From Photobacterium sp. GJ3 (GTDB lineage: Bacteria; Pseudomonadota; Gammaproteobacteria; Enterobacterales; Vibrionaceae), in assembly GCF_018199995.1 (NCBI RefSeq), contig NZ_CP073578.1, positions 2,108,001 to 2,172,000 on the forward strand: DNA of 64,000 bases, written 5' to 3'. Shown in pieces: positions 38,489 through 47,223 of this stretch. Under the pieces are notes generated by a model. That model saw only the letters and a list, made by a program, of their open reading frames with translations, did no database searches and was not told the origin of the DNA. The translations under genes and the position numbers were made by a program. The stretch's first letter is position 1. Each line of letters opens with the position of its first letter.

Positions 38489-39409
38489 GTGAGTAACGGC
38501 ATGACAGCGATCCAAGAAGAATTAATCCATCTGGTGAATCGGCACATTGATGGGCCGGGACTGACTGACACAGTCCTGCCGGAATTGAAACTGATGCACA
38601 GCACAGAAAACAGCGCCTGTTCCCCAACGATTTACAGCCCGATGTTGTGCTTACTGGTGCAGGGTGAAAAACGTATTACGGCAGGTGCGCGTGAATTGAT
38701 GCTGACTGCCGGGGATTTCTTGCTGGTGCCTGTGATGATGCCTGTGGTCGGCGAAATCCTTCGTGCTTCAGAGGAGCAACCTTACATTGGCATCAGCATT
38801 TCGCTGGATCTCAAAGAACTGACCGATTTGCTGATTGCCATGAAAGAGCCGCCTGAGGCCATCACCAAATGTCCCTACTGCATCAGAACTGTGGCTTCTG
38901 ATGAGGACATGCTGGTGGTGTTCAAACGTTTTCTGAGTCTGCTTGACCATCCGGAAGACATTGCGATTATGCTGCCACTGCTCAAACGGGAACTCATGTA
39001 TCGGCTGCTCAAAAGCCCGGCAGGCGTACAGCTTCGCCAGTTCCTGCTTCGGGACACGCAGGCCAACCGCATCAGCAAAGTTGTTGAAATGATTCAGCAG
39101 CGATACCGGGAACCCATCCGGGTTCAGGAGCTGGCCGATATGGTGCACATGAGCCAGTCTTCCCTGTTCAACGCCTTCAAAGCCGTGACGTCCATGACGC
39201 CGCTGCAGTTTCAGAAACAGCTTCGCCTCAATGAAGCCCGCCGGATCATGCTGCAAGACGGCCTTGACGCTTCCGCCGCCAGTTATCGGGTCGGCTATGA
39301 AAGCCCGTCCCACTTCAACCGGGAATACAGCCGGCTATTTGGCATCCCGCCCATGACAGACATCAGCCGCCTGCGAGGCCACAAGCCGCTGATGGAAGAC
39401 CGGATTTAA
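38489..39409 (+). CDS. AraC-family transcriptional regulator
   Basis: 306 residues. The N-terminal AraC_N cupin domain (TIYSPMLCLLVQGEKRITAG, ELMLTAGDFLLVPVMMPVVG) is followed by two C-terminal HTH motifs (IRVQELADMVHMSQSSLFNA; AASYRVGYESPSHFNREYSR). It resembles YqhC-type regulators. GTG at 38489 follows GAGGG at good spacing and is preferred over ATG at 38501. Divergent from the RND operon with paired direct repeats between, so it probably controls efflux expression. Confidence 0.92.
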   Translation: MSNGMTAIQEELIHLVNRHIDGPGLTDTVLPELKLMHSTENSACSPTIYSPMLCLLVQGEKRITAGARELMLTAGDFLLVPVMMPVVGEILRASEEQPYIGISISLDLKELTDLLIAMKEPPEAITKCPYCIRTVASDEDMLVVFKRFLSLLDHPEDIAIMLPLLKRELMYRLLKSPAGVQLRQFLLRDTQANRISKVVEMIQQRYREPIRVQELADMVHMSQSSLFNAFKAVTSMTPLQFQKQLRLNEARRIMLQDGLDASAASYRVGYESPSHFNREYSRLFGIPPMTDISRLRGHKPLMEDRI

Positions 39410-39784
39410 TCCAAGCGCCTGACCGGAGCAATTCAGACAAACTGATTGTTCCGGTCTCTCACCGCCTTATCTTCCACTCTCCAACCTCTGAGTCACAACC
39501 TGCGCTATCCGGACTTATGATTCGGGCAGAATCAGTTTTCAATCAACACGTTTCCTTTGAAAGTCACACACTCACCACGCCCCATAAACAAAGGGGACAT
39601 CGCCTATAAAACCCTTACAAATCAGAATAATGCCCAATAAATCCTCAATATATACAGTCATATAGACTAAACTTTTCTTGTATATACAGATCACAATCTA
39701 AACATATCGATCTACATCACCATATGAAACAAATGTATTATGAGTGCGTTTGATTATGATTTTAATTCTTATTTGAGGTAAACG
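39410..39784 (+). promoter_or_regulatory. Promoter region of the radical SAM operon with TATATACAG repeats
   Basis: 375 bp, very A+T-rich after 39600. TATATACAG occurs at 39649-39657 and 39681-39689, 32 bp apart (three helical turns), each followed by (A)TCA. Possible activator sites. GAGG at 39774 with spacing of about 7 serves the GTG start at 39785. No gene seen. Confidence 0.45.
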
Positions 39785-40795
39785 GTGTCTGATCAGTTGT
39801 TTAAAATCGAGATATCGCCTAGCACGCTATCAATTATTACGACATACCAGTGCACAGCTGCTTGTGCTGATTGCTGTTTCGAATGCAGTCCTTCCATCAC
39901 AAAATCATTAAGTTACGCTGAGATGAGTCAGTTTATTGATGATGCGATTCAGGAGCATCCTTCTATTCGTCTCGTCGTTTTTACTGGCGGCGAATGCTTC
40001 ATGCTGAAGGACAAGCTCTTTTCATTAATTACCAAGTGCACTCAACTTGGGCTCGCAACACGCTGTGTGACCAACGGCTACTGGGCGAAACGACCAGAGA
40101 AAGCCATGGAGTATGCACAAAAACTGAAACAGGCCGGTGTGAATGAAATCAACCTGAGTACTGGCCTTGATCACCAGCAGTGGGTTTCAGAAAACACCAT
40201 TGTGAATGCGGTCACAGCGCTCGTAAGTCAATCTATTTTCACCTTGGTGACACTGGAAACCGATACTCAAACATCGGATTGCTTTGAGTCTTTTCACACC
40301 AACCCGAAAATTAAACAATTGCAGGGAAACAATTTATTTGAACTCAGAGTGAACTCATGGATGAGTTTTCATGAAACAAGCGAAGAACGCGCGCTTGTCA
40401 CTCAGGTCAATGGACTCGAAAAAGGTTGCGATAATTTATTTGATGTCATGGTTGCAACGCCAGATAAAGAAATCACAGCCTGCTGCGGATTAACTGTCTC
40501 TCATATTCACGAAATGAAGTTATCACACATTCAGGACATTGGCAGTTACAAACGAGAACAGGAATATGATTTTTTAAAACTCTGGATCAAAATTGATGGC
40601 CCTTACAACATTCTGAAAAAACTAATAGGAGATCGTCATGAACGCTTAGATAAAATCACACATCCATGTCAGGCTTGCGCAATTATCCATAATGAACCAG
40701 ACATGAGAGCACGACTCATCGAAATATACCCTGACAATATTGTTCGCGTATTAAACACTTATCACCTGATCAAAGCGACCCAAGAATACTTATGA
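39785..40795 (+). CDS. Radical SAM protein with Cys-rich C-terminal region
   Basis: 336 residues, GTG start. The [4Fe-4S] motif is C23xxxC27xxC30 (YQCTAACADC), with extra Cys at 31 and 34. GGE (68-70) in VVFTGGECF is the SAM amino-group motif, and residues to about 200 form a partial TIM barrel. C215, C233, C234 and C295xxC298 (HPCQACAIIH) resemble a SPASM/Twitch auxiliary-cluster domain, as in peptide-modifying enzymes. It overlaps the next gene by ATGA, so tight coupling suggests that gene product is its substrate or partner. A+T-richer than flanks. Exact family not identified. Confidence 0.85.
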   Translation: MSDQLFKIEISPSTLSIITTYQCTAACADCCFECSPSITKSLSYAEMSQFIDDAIQEHPSIRLVVFTGGECFMLKDKLFSLITKCTQLGLATRCVTNGYWAKRPEKAMEYAQKLKQAGVNEINLSTGLDHQQWVSENTIVNAVTALVSQSIFTLVTLETDTQTSDCFESFHTNPKIKQLQGNNLFELRVNSWMSFHETSEERALVTQVNGLEKGCDNLFDVMVATPDKEITACCGLTVSHIHEMKLSHIQDIGSYKREQEYDFLKLWIKIDGPYNILKKLIGDRHERLDKITHPCQACAIIHNEPDMRARLIEIYPDNIVRVLNTYHLIKATQEYL

Positions 40796-41841
40796 AAAAA
40801 ACAAATAAGTTTACAACCTATGGTGTTATAGGAACTTTGGCGATCCCGTCTATTCCAGCCTCTGCTTTAAATTCAGAACCTGATTCCGAAAGAATTTTCG
40901 GCAAGCCTAGGAGTATCTTATCCGAGACTGAAAATGGTCATCTTACTCCCAGACTCAAAATTGAGCTGAGAAAGTCTCATCTCCCTCAAGCAGTCTGGGC
41001 TGACATTGAGAAGCTTGATCAAATCTGGAGCCAGATTAAAAGTTTGTCAGACTATCAGAATTACGCAAAAAGCTTTAATTTTCATTCGATGAAGGATGAG
41101 GAGTTGTCCCAGACTTATGAACACCAGCTCCTGACAGCTTTGGCAGATCCTTATCTGGAACAATTAGTTGCCATCGAAAACTTTGAACAACTCTATCTGG
41201 AACTCATCGATCGTGGCCTTCTGAATCCAGAGGCAGAAGCCAAATTAGCTCAAAATATCTCTCGGGCATTGGAAGGGAATCAAAGCTTACGGAAAGAGAT
41301 TCAATCAACAATATCGAAACAACTGACGAAAGATATCACACAATCGGATTACGCTTATTTACTGAATACGGTCAAAAGTCAGTCCAATGAACAGGTTGTT
41401 GCCGCGGTGCCTGTCCTGGTTGTTGCTGCTGCAGCGGTTGCTGGTGCTGTCGTGGTTATTGCCGCGGCAGGTGCATATGTTGTCACAAAAGCAGCTTTTT
41501 CCGTGAGTGGCGGTGACGGAGGTGTCGTCAATGCAACAGCTCGAGGAGGGCATGGTGGTGGCGGCAGTAACTGTACGTCATGCCACCAGGCTTCAAGAGC
41601 CTCTCATATCTCAAGTCAGACAGTCAAAGAAAACCATTTGGTTTTGTCTGATGTCTCTTCTTATTTTAATTCACCGGTATTAGCACACCAATCATTTATA
41701 AAAATGAAGCAATCTGAATCAAAAGCAGCAATTGATGCTGCCCTCAACCTTGGTTTAATCACCATCCCAGATGGTGAATATGATCAAGTCATGGCAGCCA
41801 TGAATCGGATTATACAAAGGCAATATGAGGTATTACAATGA
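40792..41841 (+). CDS. Putative substrate/partner of the radical SAM enzyme: Gly-rich and CTSCH motif protein
   Basis: 349 residues with an unusual plan. Residues 1-26 look like an export signal (MKKTNKFTTYGVIGTLAIPS, cleavage after ASA). Residues 30-200 are charged and helical. Residues 202-236 are an Ala/Val hydrophobic segment. Then come GGDGG (240-244), GGHGGGGSN (252-260) and C261-T-S-C264-H265, followed by a soluble tail. CxxCH is also the heme-c attachment motif, so it could be a membrane-anchored cytochrome; a radical-SAM-modified core peptide is the other reading. It overlaps both neighbours by ATGA. No family recognised. Confidence 0.7.
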   Translation: MKKTNKFTTYGVIGTLAIPSIPASALNSEPDSERIFGKPRSILSETENGHLTPRLKIELRKSHLPQAVWADIEKLDQIWSQIKSLSDYQNYAKSFNFHSMKDEELSQTYEHQLLTALADPYLEQLVAIENFEQLYLELIDRGLLNPEAEAKLAQNISRALEGNQSLRKEIQSTISKQLTKDITQSDYAYLLNTVKSQSNEQVVAAVPVLVVAAAAVAGAVVVIAAAGAYVVTKAAFSVSGGDGGVVNATARGGHGGGGSNCTSCHQASRASHISSQTVKENHLVLSDVSSYFNSPVLAHQSFIKMKQSESKAAIDAALNLGLITIPDGEYDQVMAAMNRIIQRQYEVLQ

Positions 41842-42320
41842 CCTACCCCGTTGATGCCCATATATCCACAATAGTCATTCTCAGCATTATTTTTATTGGG
41901 GGAGCAATTTTAAGTCTGACACCCGGATTAAACTGGATCACAATCTCTGTGGCCATCTTGATTCTGGCATTTTATGCTATTTCAATGCTACAACTTCTGA
42001 CGTCTAAAGTGGAGATTCAAGATCATCATCTTTTCGTCGGCGGTAAAATCTGGAAATACCAAACAATGCTCAACAATATTGAGTCCATTGAAAGCCAGGA
42101 AAATTCTAAGTCAGACATTTCCATTCGTTATAGAACCAATGGCATCAGTTTGTTTGGATACAATGCGGGAAGCTTCAGAAGTAAAAACGGCGAAAAGGTT
42201 TTCATGATGACCAATAAAAAACCTTATGCCGTTGTCTCCCTGAAAGAAGGAAAATATAAATACATCATTATTTCTGCTGACGCCGAAAATTTAAAACGCT
42301 TAAAATCATTATCGTTTTAA
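41838..42320 (+). CDS. Small membrane protein with bacterial PH-like domain
   Basis: 160 residues. Two membrane helices (TIVILSIIFIGGAILSL and WITISVAILILAFYAISMLQ) are followed by a cytosolic domain: VEIQDHHLFVGGKIWKYQTM, GYNAGSFRSKNGEKVFMMTN and YAVVSLKEGKYKYIIISADA. The pattern fits bacterial PH domains (bPH/YdbT-like). It is third gene of the operon (ATGA overlap with gene two), so it may be an assembly or immunity-like membrane partner, which is inference. A hairpin terminator follows. Confidence 0.75.
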   Translation: MTYPVDAHISTIVILSIIFIGGAILSLTPGLNWITISVAILILAFYAISMLQLLTSKVEIQDHHLFVGGKIWKYQTMLNNIESIESQENSKSDISIRYRTNGISLFGYNAGSFRSKNGEKVFMMTNKKPYAVVSLKEGKYKYIIISADAENLKRLKSLSF

Positions 42321-42347
42321 AGCACAACTCTATTGATGACAAAGATA

Positions 42348-42371
42348 GTGGCAGATAAAACTGCCATTTTA
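42348..42371 (+). terminator. Intrinsic terminator of the radical SAM operon
   Basis: TGGCAG (42349-42354) pairs with CTGCCA (42361-42366) around an A-rich loop, followed by TTTT; it lies 28 bp after the operon's last stop. Confidence 0.8.
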
Positions 42372-42455
42372 AAACGATCGAAGTTGTGATTCAGGCCGTT
42401 CCTTGCGTACAGGACGCCTTAAATACTTACAAGTTGTCCAGGAAGAAAGATAGCA

Positions 42456-42482
42456 AGAAAAATGGCAGCCGAGGCTGCCATT
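42456..42482 (-). terminator. Intrinsic terminator of yghU
   Basis: On the minus strand AATGGCAGC and GCTGCCATT flank a CTCG-like loop and are followed by TTTTTC. It faces the radical SAM operon terminator. Confidence 0.85.
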
Positions 42483-42504
42483 CCCTTTGTATTCATTTGC
42501 TGCA

Positions 42505-43362
42505 TTACGGCCGCTGCTTGAGTGCTGCGTCAATATCTGCCGCACTGTGGCGCTCTTCAATCGCTTCCCAGGCTTCACCGGAAGTTTTATTCACGATGCG
42601 GCCCCGCTGGACGGCCGGACGCTCATAAATCATTTTTGCCCAGCGTTGCAGGTGCTGATAACTGCCGGCATCCAGAAACTCAGCGGCATTATAAGCCAGC
42701 CCCAGAACCAGATTGCCGTACCACGGCCAAATGGCGATATCTGCAATACTGAATGTTTCACCCGCAATATAGGTATTTTCTGCCAGTTGTTTGTCGAGCA
42801 AATCGAGCTGGCGTTTCGCTTCCATCGTAAAGCGATTAATAGGATATTCGAATTTTTCCGGGGCATAGGCATAGAAGTGACCAAAACCACCGCCCAGATA
42901 TGGCGCTGAACCTTGCAGCCAGAACAGCCAGTTCAGCACTTGCGTGCGAGCTGCATGATCCTGAGGCAGTAGCTGACCGAACTTCTCCGCCAGATACAGC
43001 AGAATCGAACCCGACTCAAAGACATTCACCGGAGTACTGCCCGAGCGATCCACCAGCGCCGGAATCTTAGAGTTTGGATTCACCGCCACAAAACCAGATG
43101 AAAACTGATCGCCGTCACCAATTCTGATCAAATGGGCATCGTATTCAGCACCCGATTCTCCCAGCGCCAGCAACTCTTCCAGCATGATGGTGATTTTCTG
43201 GCCATTGGGTGTCCCCATGGAATAGAGCTGCAATGGATGCTGCCCGACTGGCAATTCCCGCTCAAAACGAGCACCGGCTTCCGGGCGGTTGATACTGGCC
43301 CACTCGCCGCCGTTTTCTGCATCCATCGTCCAGACTTTCGGGGGTACGTATGCGTTCGACAT
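42505..43362 (-). CDS. yghU: Glutathione-dependent disulfide-bond oxidoreductase YghU
   Basis: 285 residues from the ATG at 43362, preceded by AAGGTG. It has a GST fold with an N-terminal extension: YVPPKVWTMDAENGGEWASI, the thioredoxin-like part LQLYSMGTPNGQKITIMLEE, PNSKIPALVD, FESGSILLYLAEKF, and a helical domain with GGFGHFYAYAPEK and YIAGETFSIADIAIWPW. This is the YghU group, which binds two GSH and reduces disulfides, with the active Thr/Asn in GTPNGQK. Cytosolic, monocistronic. A GTG start at 43371 is less likely. Confidence 0.95.
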   Translation of the reverse strand: MSNAYVPPKVWTMDAENGGEWASINRPEAGARFERELPVGQHPLQLYSMGTPNGQKITIMLEELLALGESGAEYDAHLIRIGDGDQFSSGFVAVNPNSKIPALVDRSGSTPVNVFESGSILLYLAEKFGQLLPQDHAARTQVLNWLFWLQGSAPYLGGGFGHFYAYAPEKFEYPINRFTMEAKRQLDLLDKQLAENTYIAGETFSIADIAIWPWYGNLVLGLAYNAAEFLDAGSYQHLQRWAKMIYERPAVQRGRIVNKTSGEAWEAIEERHSAADIDAALKQRP

Positions 43363-44011
43363 CTCTTTCACCTTTTGTGATATTCATCCTGATCAACAGG
43401 GCACCACTCTGACCGAATTCTCCGGTCAGAGCCACCCCGGCATTAGACCGTTTGGTGATAAAAAATTTTCATTCAGTCCAGGCTGTTGTATGCGCTGAGC
43501 GGATGACATGAACTGCTCGCCATTCACACCCCATGGGCAGGCGCATCGTTTTCGCCCACTTGGATTCAGAAGCATTGCACTGTGAACATACCCGAGCCTG
43601 CTCTGAACGGGCAGCCTCGGGCTCACCCACTTCAGAGATGATGCATTGTCACCTTCAGGATGCATCATTTCCGGGGAACCCCTGAAACTTCTCTTTGATG
43701 ACCACCTCCAAAAATAAAAAACCATGAAAGACTGTTATTTTTCCCAACCGGGAACGCCCGACTTATCAGGCCTATGAACCAGAGACTGTCATTTATAACG
43801 ATTTCAACCAGAGATAAAATAAAACCTAAAAAATAGAATACGCATGAAATAATATTGACTCAAAACCCAACAAAAAGCGTTCATTTTTATTATTACGAGT
43901 AATATAAAAATAAACTTAATTAAACGTTCAATTAAAAAAGGAAACGCTCAAATATCACTGTCAACCCGAAAAATACCACATCTTTCATTCATTACACCCT
44001 ATTTCATTATT
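43363..44011 (+). other. Long intergenic region with three inverted repeats
   Basis: No convincing gene. Inverted repeats: CTCTGACCG/CGGTCAGAG (43407-43415 and 43423-43431), CCCGAGCCTGC/GCAGCCTCGGG with one mismatch (43591-43621), ATGATGCAT/ATGCATCAT (43638-43646 and 43660-43668). From 43720 onward the DNA is strongly A+T-rich and leads into the TRAP promoter. Confidence 0.5.
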
Positions 44012-44027
44012 TGTGATTTAAATCACA
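44012..44027 (+). promoter_or_regulatory. CRP binding site upstream of dctPQM
   Basis: TGTGATTTAAATCACA is a perfect palindrome matching TGTGA-N6-TCACA. It lies 193 bp before dctP. cAMP-CRP activation of C4-dicarboxylate-type TRAP operons is usual in Vibrio. Confidence 0.8.
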
Positions 44028-44219
44028 GCAGAGGACATTTCGGATACGAATTTCTTTAATAAAAACAATACTATTGTCAGTGTATAAAAGGATAACCACT
44101 TCATTTCTCAGTCTTCAATGTCGATAAACCCTCTTATTTTGATGTAAACCCATCAAACTGAGTGAGGTAATTTTCGACAACGAAAGACCGAATTCAGCAT
44201 CCCATCAAGGAGGGACGTG

Positions 44220-45242
44220 ATGTCATTTCACCGTCATGTTAAACATCTTGCTGCAATATCATGCATCGCTGCTTCTGTCGGATTTTCCGCACTGGCCAAT
44301 GCCGATACCTGGCGATACGCTCACGAAGAATATGAAGGCGATGTTCAGGACGTTTATGCACACAAATTCAAAGATTATATCGAAGAGCATTCAGACCATA
44401 CGCTGAAAATTTACCGCTTTGGTGAACTGGGTGAGTCAGACGATATTATGGAACAGACACAGGCGGGGATTCTTCAGTTTGTCAATCAGTCTCCCGGCTT
44501 TACCGGTTCACTCATTCCTGAGGCTCAAATTTTCTTCATCCCTTACCTGATGCCGACGGACATGAAATCTGTCATCAACTTCTTTAAGACCAGCAAAGCA
44601 GTGAATGAAAACTTCCCGGCGCTTTATGAAAAGCAGGGGCTGGAATTGCTGAAGATGTACCCGGAAGGCGAAATGGTGATGACGGTTGACGAGCCCATTA
44701 CCTCCCCGGAAGAACTGAAAGGGAAAAAGATCCGGGTCATGACCAACCCGTTGCTGTCTTCCACCTACGAAGCCTTTGGTGCAACCCCGACCCCGCTCCC
44801 CTGGGGTGAGGTTTACGGCGCACTGCAAACCAATATGATTCAGGGACAGGAAAACCCGATCTTCTGGATCGAGTCCGGTGGCTTGTACGAGGTTTCACCA
44901 AACCTGATTTTCACCCGCCATGGCTGGTTCACCACCGCTTCAATGGCCAATAAGAAATTCTTCGACAAACTGTCGAAAGACGATCAGGCCATGGTGCGTC
45001 AGGCGTCTGAGTATGCCTTCCAGGAAACCATGAAACACATTACCGGGTTAGCGGAGAAATCTCTGGAAAAAATTGAAGCTGCAAGTGACGACGTCACCGT
45101 CACCCGACTGACTCAGGCGCAAATTGACAAGTTCAAAGCCCGGGCCCCTCAGGTAGAAAAAACCTTCATTGAAATGACCGGAAAGGATGGTCAGGAACTA
45201 CTGGATCAGTTCAAAGCTGATCTGAAATCTGCACAGCAATAA
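44220..45242 (+). CDS. dctP: TRAP transporter solute-binding protein DctP
   Basis: 340 residues. A signal peptide MSFHRHVKHLAAISCIAASV to ALANA is followed by the DctP fold: WRYAHEEYEGDVQDVYAHKF, ELGESDDIMEQTQAG, LKGKKIRVMTNPLLSSTYEA with the carboxylate-binding Arg, and TPLPWGEVYGALQTNMIQGQ with the conserved 'GE.Y.al..g..dg.en' theme. It binds a carboxylate in the periplasm and delivers it to DctQM. AAGGAGGG precedes the ATG at 44220. The exact ligand is unknown. Confidence 0.95.
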   Translation: MSFHRHVKHLAAISCIAASVGFSALANADTWRYAHEEYEGDVQDVYAHKFKDYIEEHSDHTLKIYRFGELGESDDIMEQTQAGILQFVNQSPGFTGSLIPEAQIFFIPYLMPTDMKSVINFFKTSKAVNENFPALYEKQGLELLKMYPEGEMVMTVDEPITSPEELKGKKIRVMTNPLLSSTYEAFGATPTPLPWGEVYGALQTNMIQGQENPIFWIESGGLYEVSPNLIFTRHGWFTTASMANKKFFDKLSKDDQAMVRQASEYAFQETMKHITGLAEKSLEKIEAASDDVTVTRLTQAQIDKFKARAPQVEKTFIEMTGKDGQELLDQFKADLKSAQQ

Positions 45243-45252
45243 TTCGTTGTAC

Positions 45253-45280
45253 CGGGCACCGTTGATTCAGACGGTGCCCG
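45253..45280 (+). other. Intercistronic hairpin dctP-dctQ
   Basis: CGGGCACCGT (45253-45262) pairs perfectly with ACGGTGCCCG (45271-45280). Without a T-run, it more likely protects the dctP mRNA 3' end or dampens read-through, giving more binding protein than permease. Confidence 0.65.
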
Positions 45281-45298
45281 TTGACTGAGGAAAACACG

Positions 45299-45874
45299 AT
45301 GTCCGATTCCGAATCTTTGGATTATCACTCGGAATTACCCGGTGTACTCGGCAAAGTCGATACACTCATCTGTAAAGCTGAAGCGATCATGCTTGCGACC
45401 GGTGTGCTCCTGATGGCCCTCAACACCTGTGTCAATGTCGTCGCCCGTTTCGGGTTTGGCGAAGGGCTGTTCTTCTCCGGTGAAATCAACCGGATTCTGA
45501 TCATTCTGATTACCTTTGCCGGTATTGGCTATGCGGCCCGTCATGGCCGGCATATCCGCATGTCCGCTGTGTATGACATGCTGCCCTTCCAAGGCCGGAA
45601 AATTGTCATGATCCTGGTGTGCATCTTCACTGCCGCCATCATGTTTCTGCTCACCTACTTTGCTTACCTGTACATCGTTTCAGTCTATGAACGCGGGCGC
45701 ATTCTCCCCGCATTAGGCTTTGAAATCTGGTGGATTTACATTTGGGTCCCGCTGGGCTTTGCCGTCACCGGTTTGCAATACCTGCTGACCGCTTACAAGA
45801 ACCTCACCAGCAAAGATATTTATTTATCGACAGGCGTGCTGGACGGCTACGCCGACACAGAAAGTGAAGTATAA
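45299..45874 (+). CDS. dctQ: TRAP transporter small permease DctQ
   Basis: 191 residues from the ATG at 45299, preceded by TGAGGA. Four membrane helices: [60 protein letters not shown] and [19 protein letters not shown]. The conserved [16 protein letters not shown] loop follows helix 2. It joins DctM to form the sodium-coupled membrane unit. Confidence 0.93.
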   Translation: MSDSESLDYHSELPGVLGKVDTLICKAEAIMLATGVLLMALNTCVNVVARFGFGEGLFFSGEINRILIILITFAGIGYAARHGRHIRMSAVYDMLPFQGRKIVMILVCIFTAAIMFLLTYFAYLYIVSVYERGRILPALGFEIWWIYIWVPLGFAVTGLQYLLTAYKNLTSKDIYLSTGVLDGYADTESEV

Positions 45875-45886
45875 AAGGTATTCTCC

Positions 45887-47173
45887 ATGGCAATGACCCT
45901 GATGCTGATCATGATTGTGCTGCTCTTGATTGGCTTCCCGATGATGATCCCTCTGATAACCGCCGCTCTGACCGGTTTCTACATGATGTTTGGCGGCATG
46001 GGACAAATGGATACCTTCATCCAGCAAGTACTGGGTGGGATTCGCCCGGCTTCTTTGATTGCAGTTCCGATGTTTATTCTCGCCGCAGATATCATGACCC
46101 GTGGCCATTCGGCCAACCGCCTCATCCACATGGTCATGACCTTTATCGGCCACATCCGCGGTGGTCTGGCAATCAGTACCGCAACGTCCTGCACCTTGTT
46201 TGGTGCCGTGTCTGGTTCCACTCAGGCCACTGTGGTCGCAGTCGGTTCTGCACTGCGCCCGAAGCTACTCCGGGCCGGATACAGTGATTCCTTCTCACTG
46301 GCCCTGATCATCAATGCCAGTGACATTGCCTTTCTGATCCCACCCAGTATCGGGATGATCATTTACGGCGTGATCTCTGAAACCTCAATCGCAGAGCTTT
46401 TCATCGCAGGCGTCGGTCCGGGTCTGATGATTCTGACCTTCTTCTCGCTGTATTGTCTGGCATACGCAACCATCAACAAGGTACCCACAGAACCGAAAGC
46501 CAGCTGGTCTGAACGCCTTCTGGCCGCTAGAGAAGCCCTCTGGCCGCTGATGTTCCCGGTGATCATCGTGGGTGGAATTTACGGAGGCATATTCAGCCCG
46601 ACCGAAGCGGCGGCGGTGTGTGTGCTCTATGCCATCATTCTGGAATTTATCGTCTTCCGTTCGCTGGGCAGTAAAGATATTTACACCATCGCCAAATCAA
46701 CCGGCCTGATCACTGCCGTGGTCTTTATTCTGGTCGGTGTCGGGAATGGTTTCTCGTGGATCATCTCTTTCGCGCAAATCCCGCAAACCATTCTGGAAGC
46801 AGTCGGCATTGATGAAATGGGGCCGCTTGGGGTACTCGCTTCAATTTCGGTTGCGTTCTTTATCGCTTGCATGTTTGTCGATCCCATTGTCGTGATTCTG
46901 GTGTTAACCCCCATTTTTGCCCCGGCAATTGAAGCAACAAACCTGGATCCGGTCCATGTGGGGATTATCATTACGCTGCAGGTCGCAATTGGTTCGGCAA
47001 CACCGCCCTTTGGCTGCGATATCTTTACCGCTATCGCGATCTTCAAGAAACCCTACTGGGAAGTCATTCGGGGCACCGGGCCCTTCATTGCCATCTTGCT
47101 GTTATCGGCAGCATTACTGGTGGTGTTCCCTGAAATTGCCCTGTTTCTGAGAGATATTGCGTTCGCCGATTGA
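45887..47173 (+). CDS. dctM: TRAP transporter large permease DctM
   Basis: 428 residues, about 11-12 membrane helices plus two re-entrant loops. It opens MAMTLMLIMIVLLLIGFPMM. Family motifs include FILAADIMTRG, TSCTLFGAVSGSTQATVVAV, IPPSIGMIIYGVISETSIAE and IALGSATPPFG-type IAIGSATPPFGCDIF. It starts 12 bp after dctQ. Na+-driven uptake of the DctP ligand. The operon ends with a hairpin shared with the convergent lipase gene. Confidence 0.95.
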   Translation: MAMTLMLIMIVLLLIGFPMMIPLITAALTGFYMMFGGMGQMDTFIQQVLGGIRPASLIAVPMFILAADIMTRGHSANRLIHMVMTFIGHIRGGLAISTATSCTLFGAVSGSTQATVVAVGSALRPKLLRAGYSDSFSLALIINASDIAFLIPPSIGMIIYGVISETSIAELFIAGVGPGLMILTFFSLYCLAYATINKVPTEPKASWSERLLAAREALWPLMFPVIIVGGIYGGIFSPTEAAAVCVLYAIILEFIVFRSLGSKDIYTIAKSTGLITAVVFILVGVGNGFSWIISFAQIPQTILEAVGIDEMGPLGVLASISVAFFIACMFVDPIVVILVLTPIFAPAIEATNLDPVHVGIIITLQVAIGSATPPFGCDIFTAIAIFKKPYWEVIRGTGPFIAILLLSAALLVVFPEIALFLRDIAFAD

Positions 47174-47180
47174 TTCATAT

Positions 47181-47223
47181 GTTCTCCCAGGCAGGTACAC
47201 CCGGCCTGAGAGAACATCGTTTT
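47181..47223 (+). terminator. Terminator between dctM and the lipase gene
   Basis: GTTCTCCCAGGC (47181-47192) pairs with GCCTGAGAGAAC (47203-47214) with one mismatch, followed by ATCGTTTT. It overlaps the end of the convergent lipase gene. Confidence 0.8.

Noticed and set aside
43426-43725. 99-codon minus-strand frame upstream of TRAP
   Set aside because: It runs through the inverted repeats, has no ribosome site and no protein-like order.
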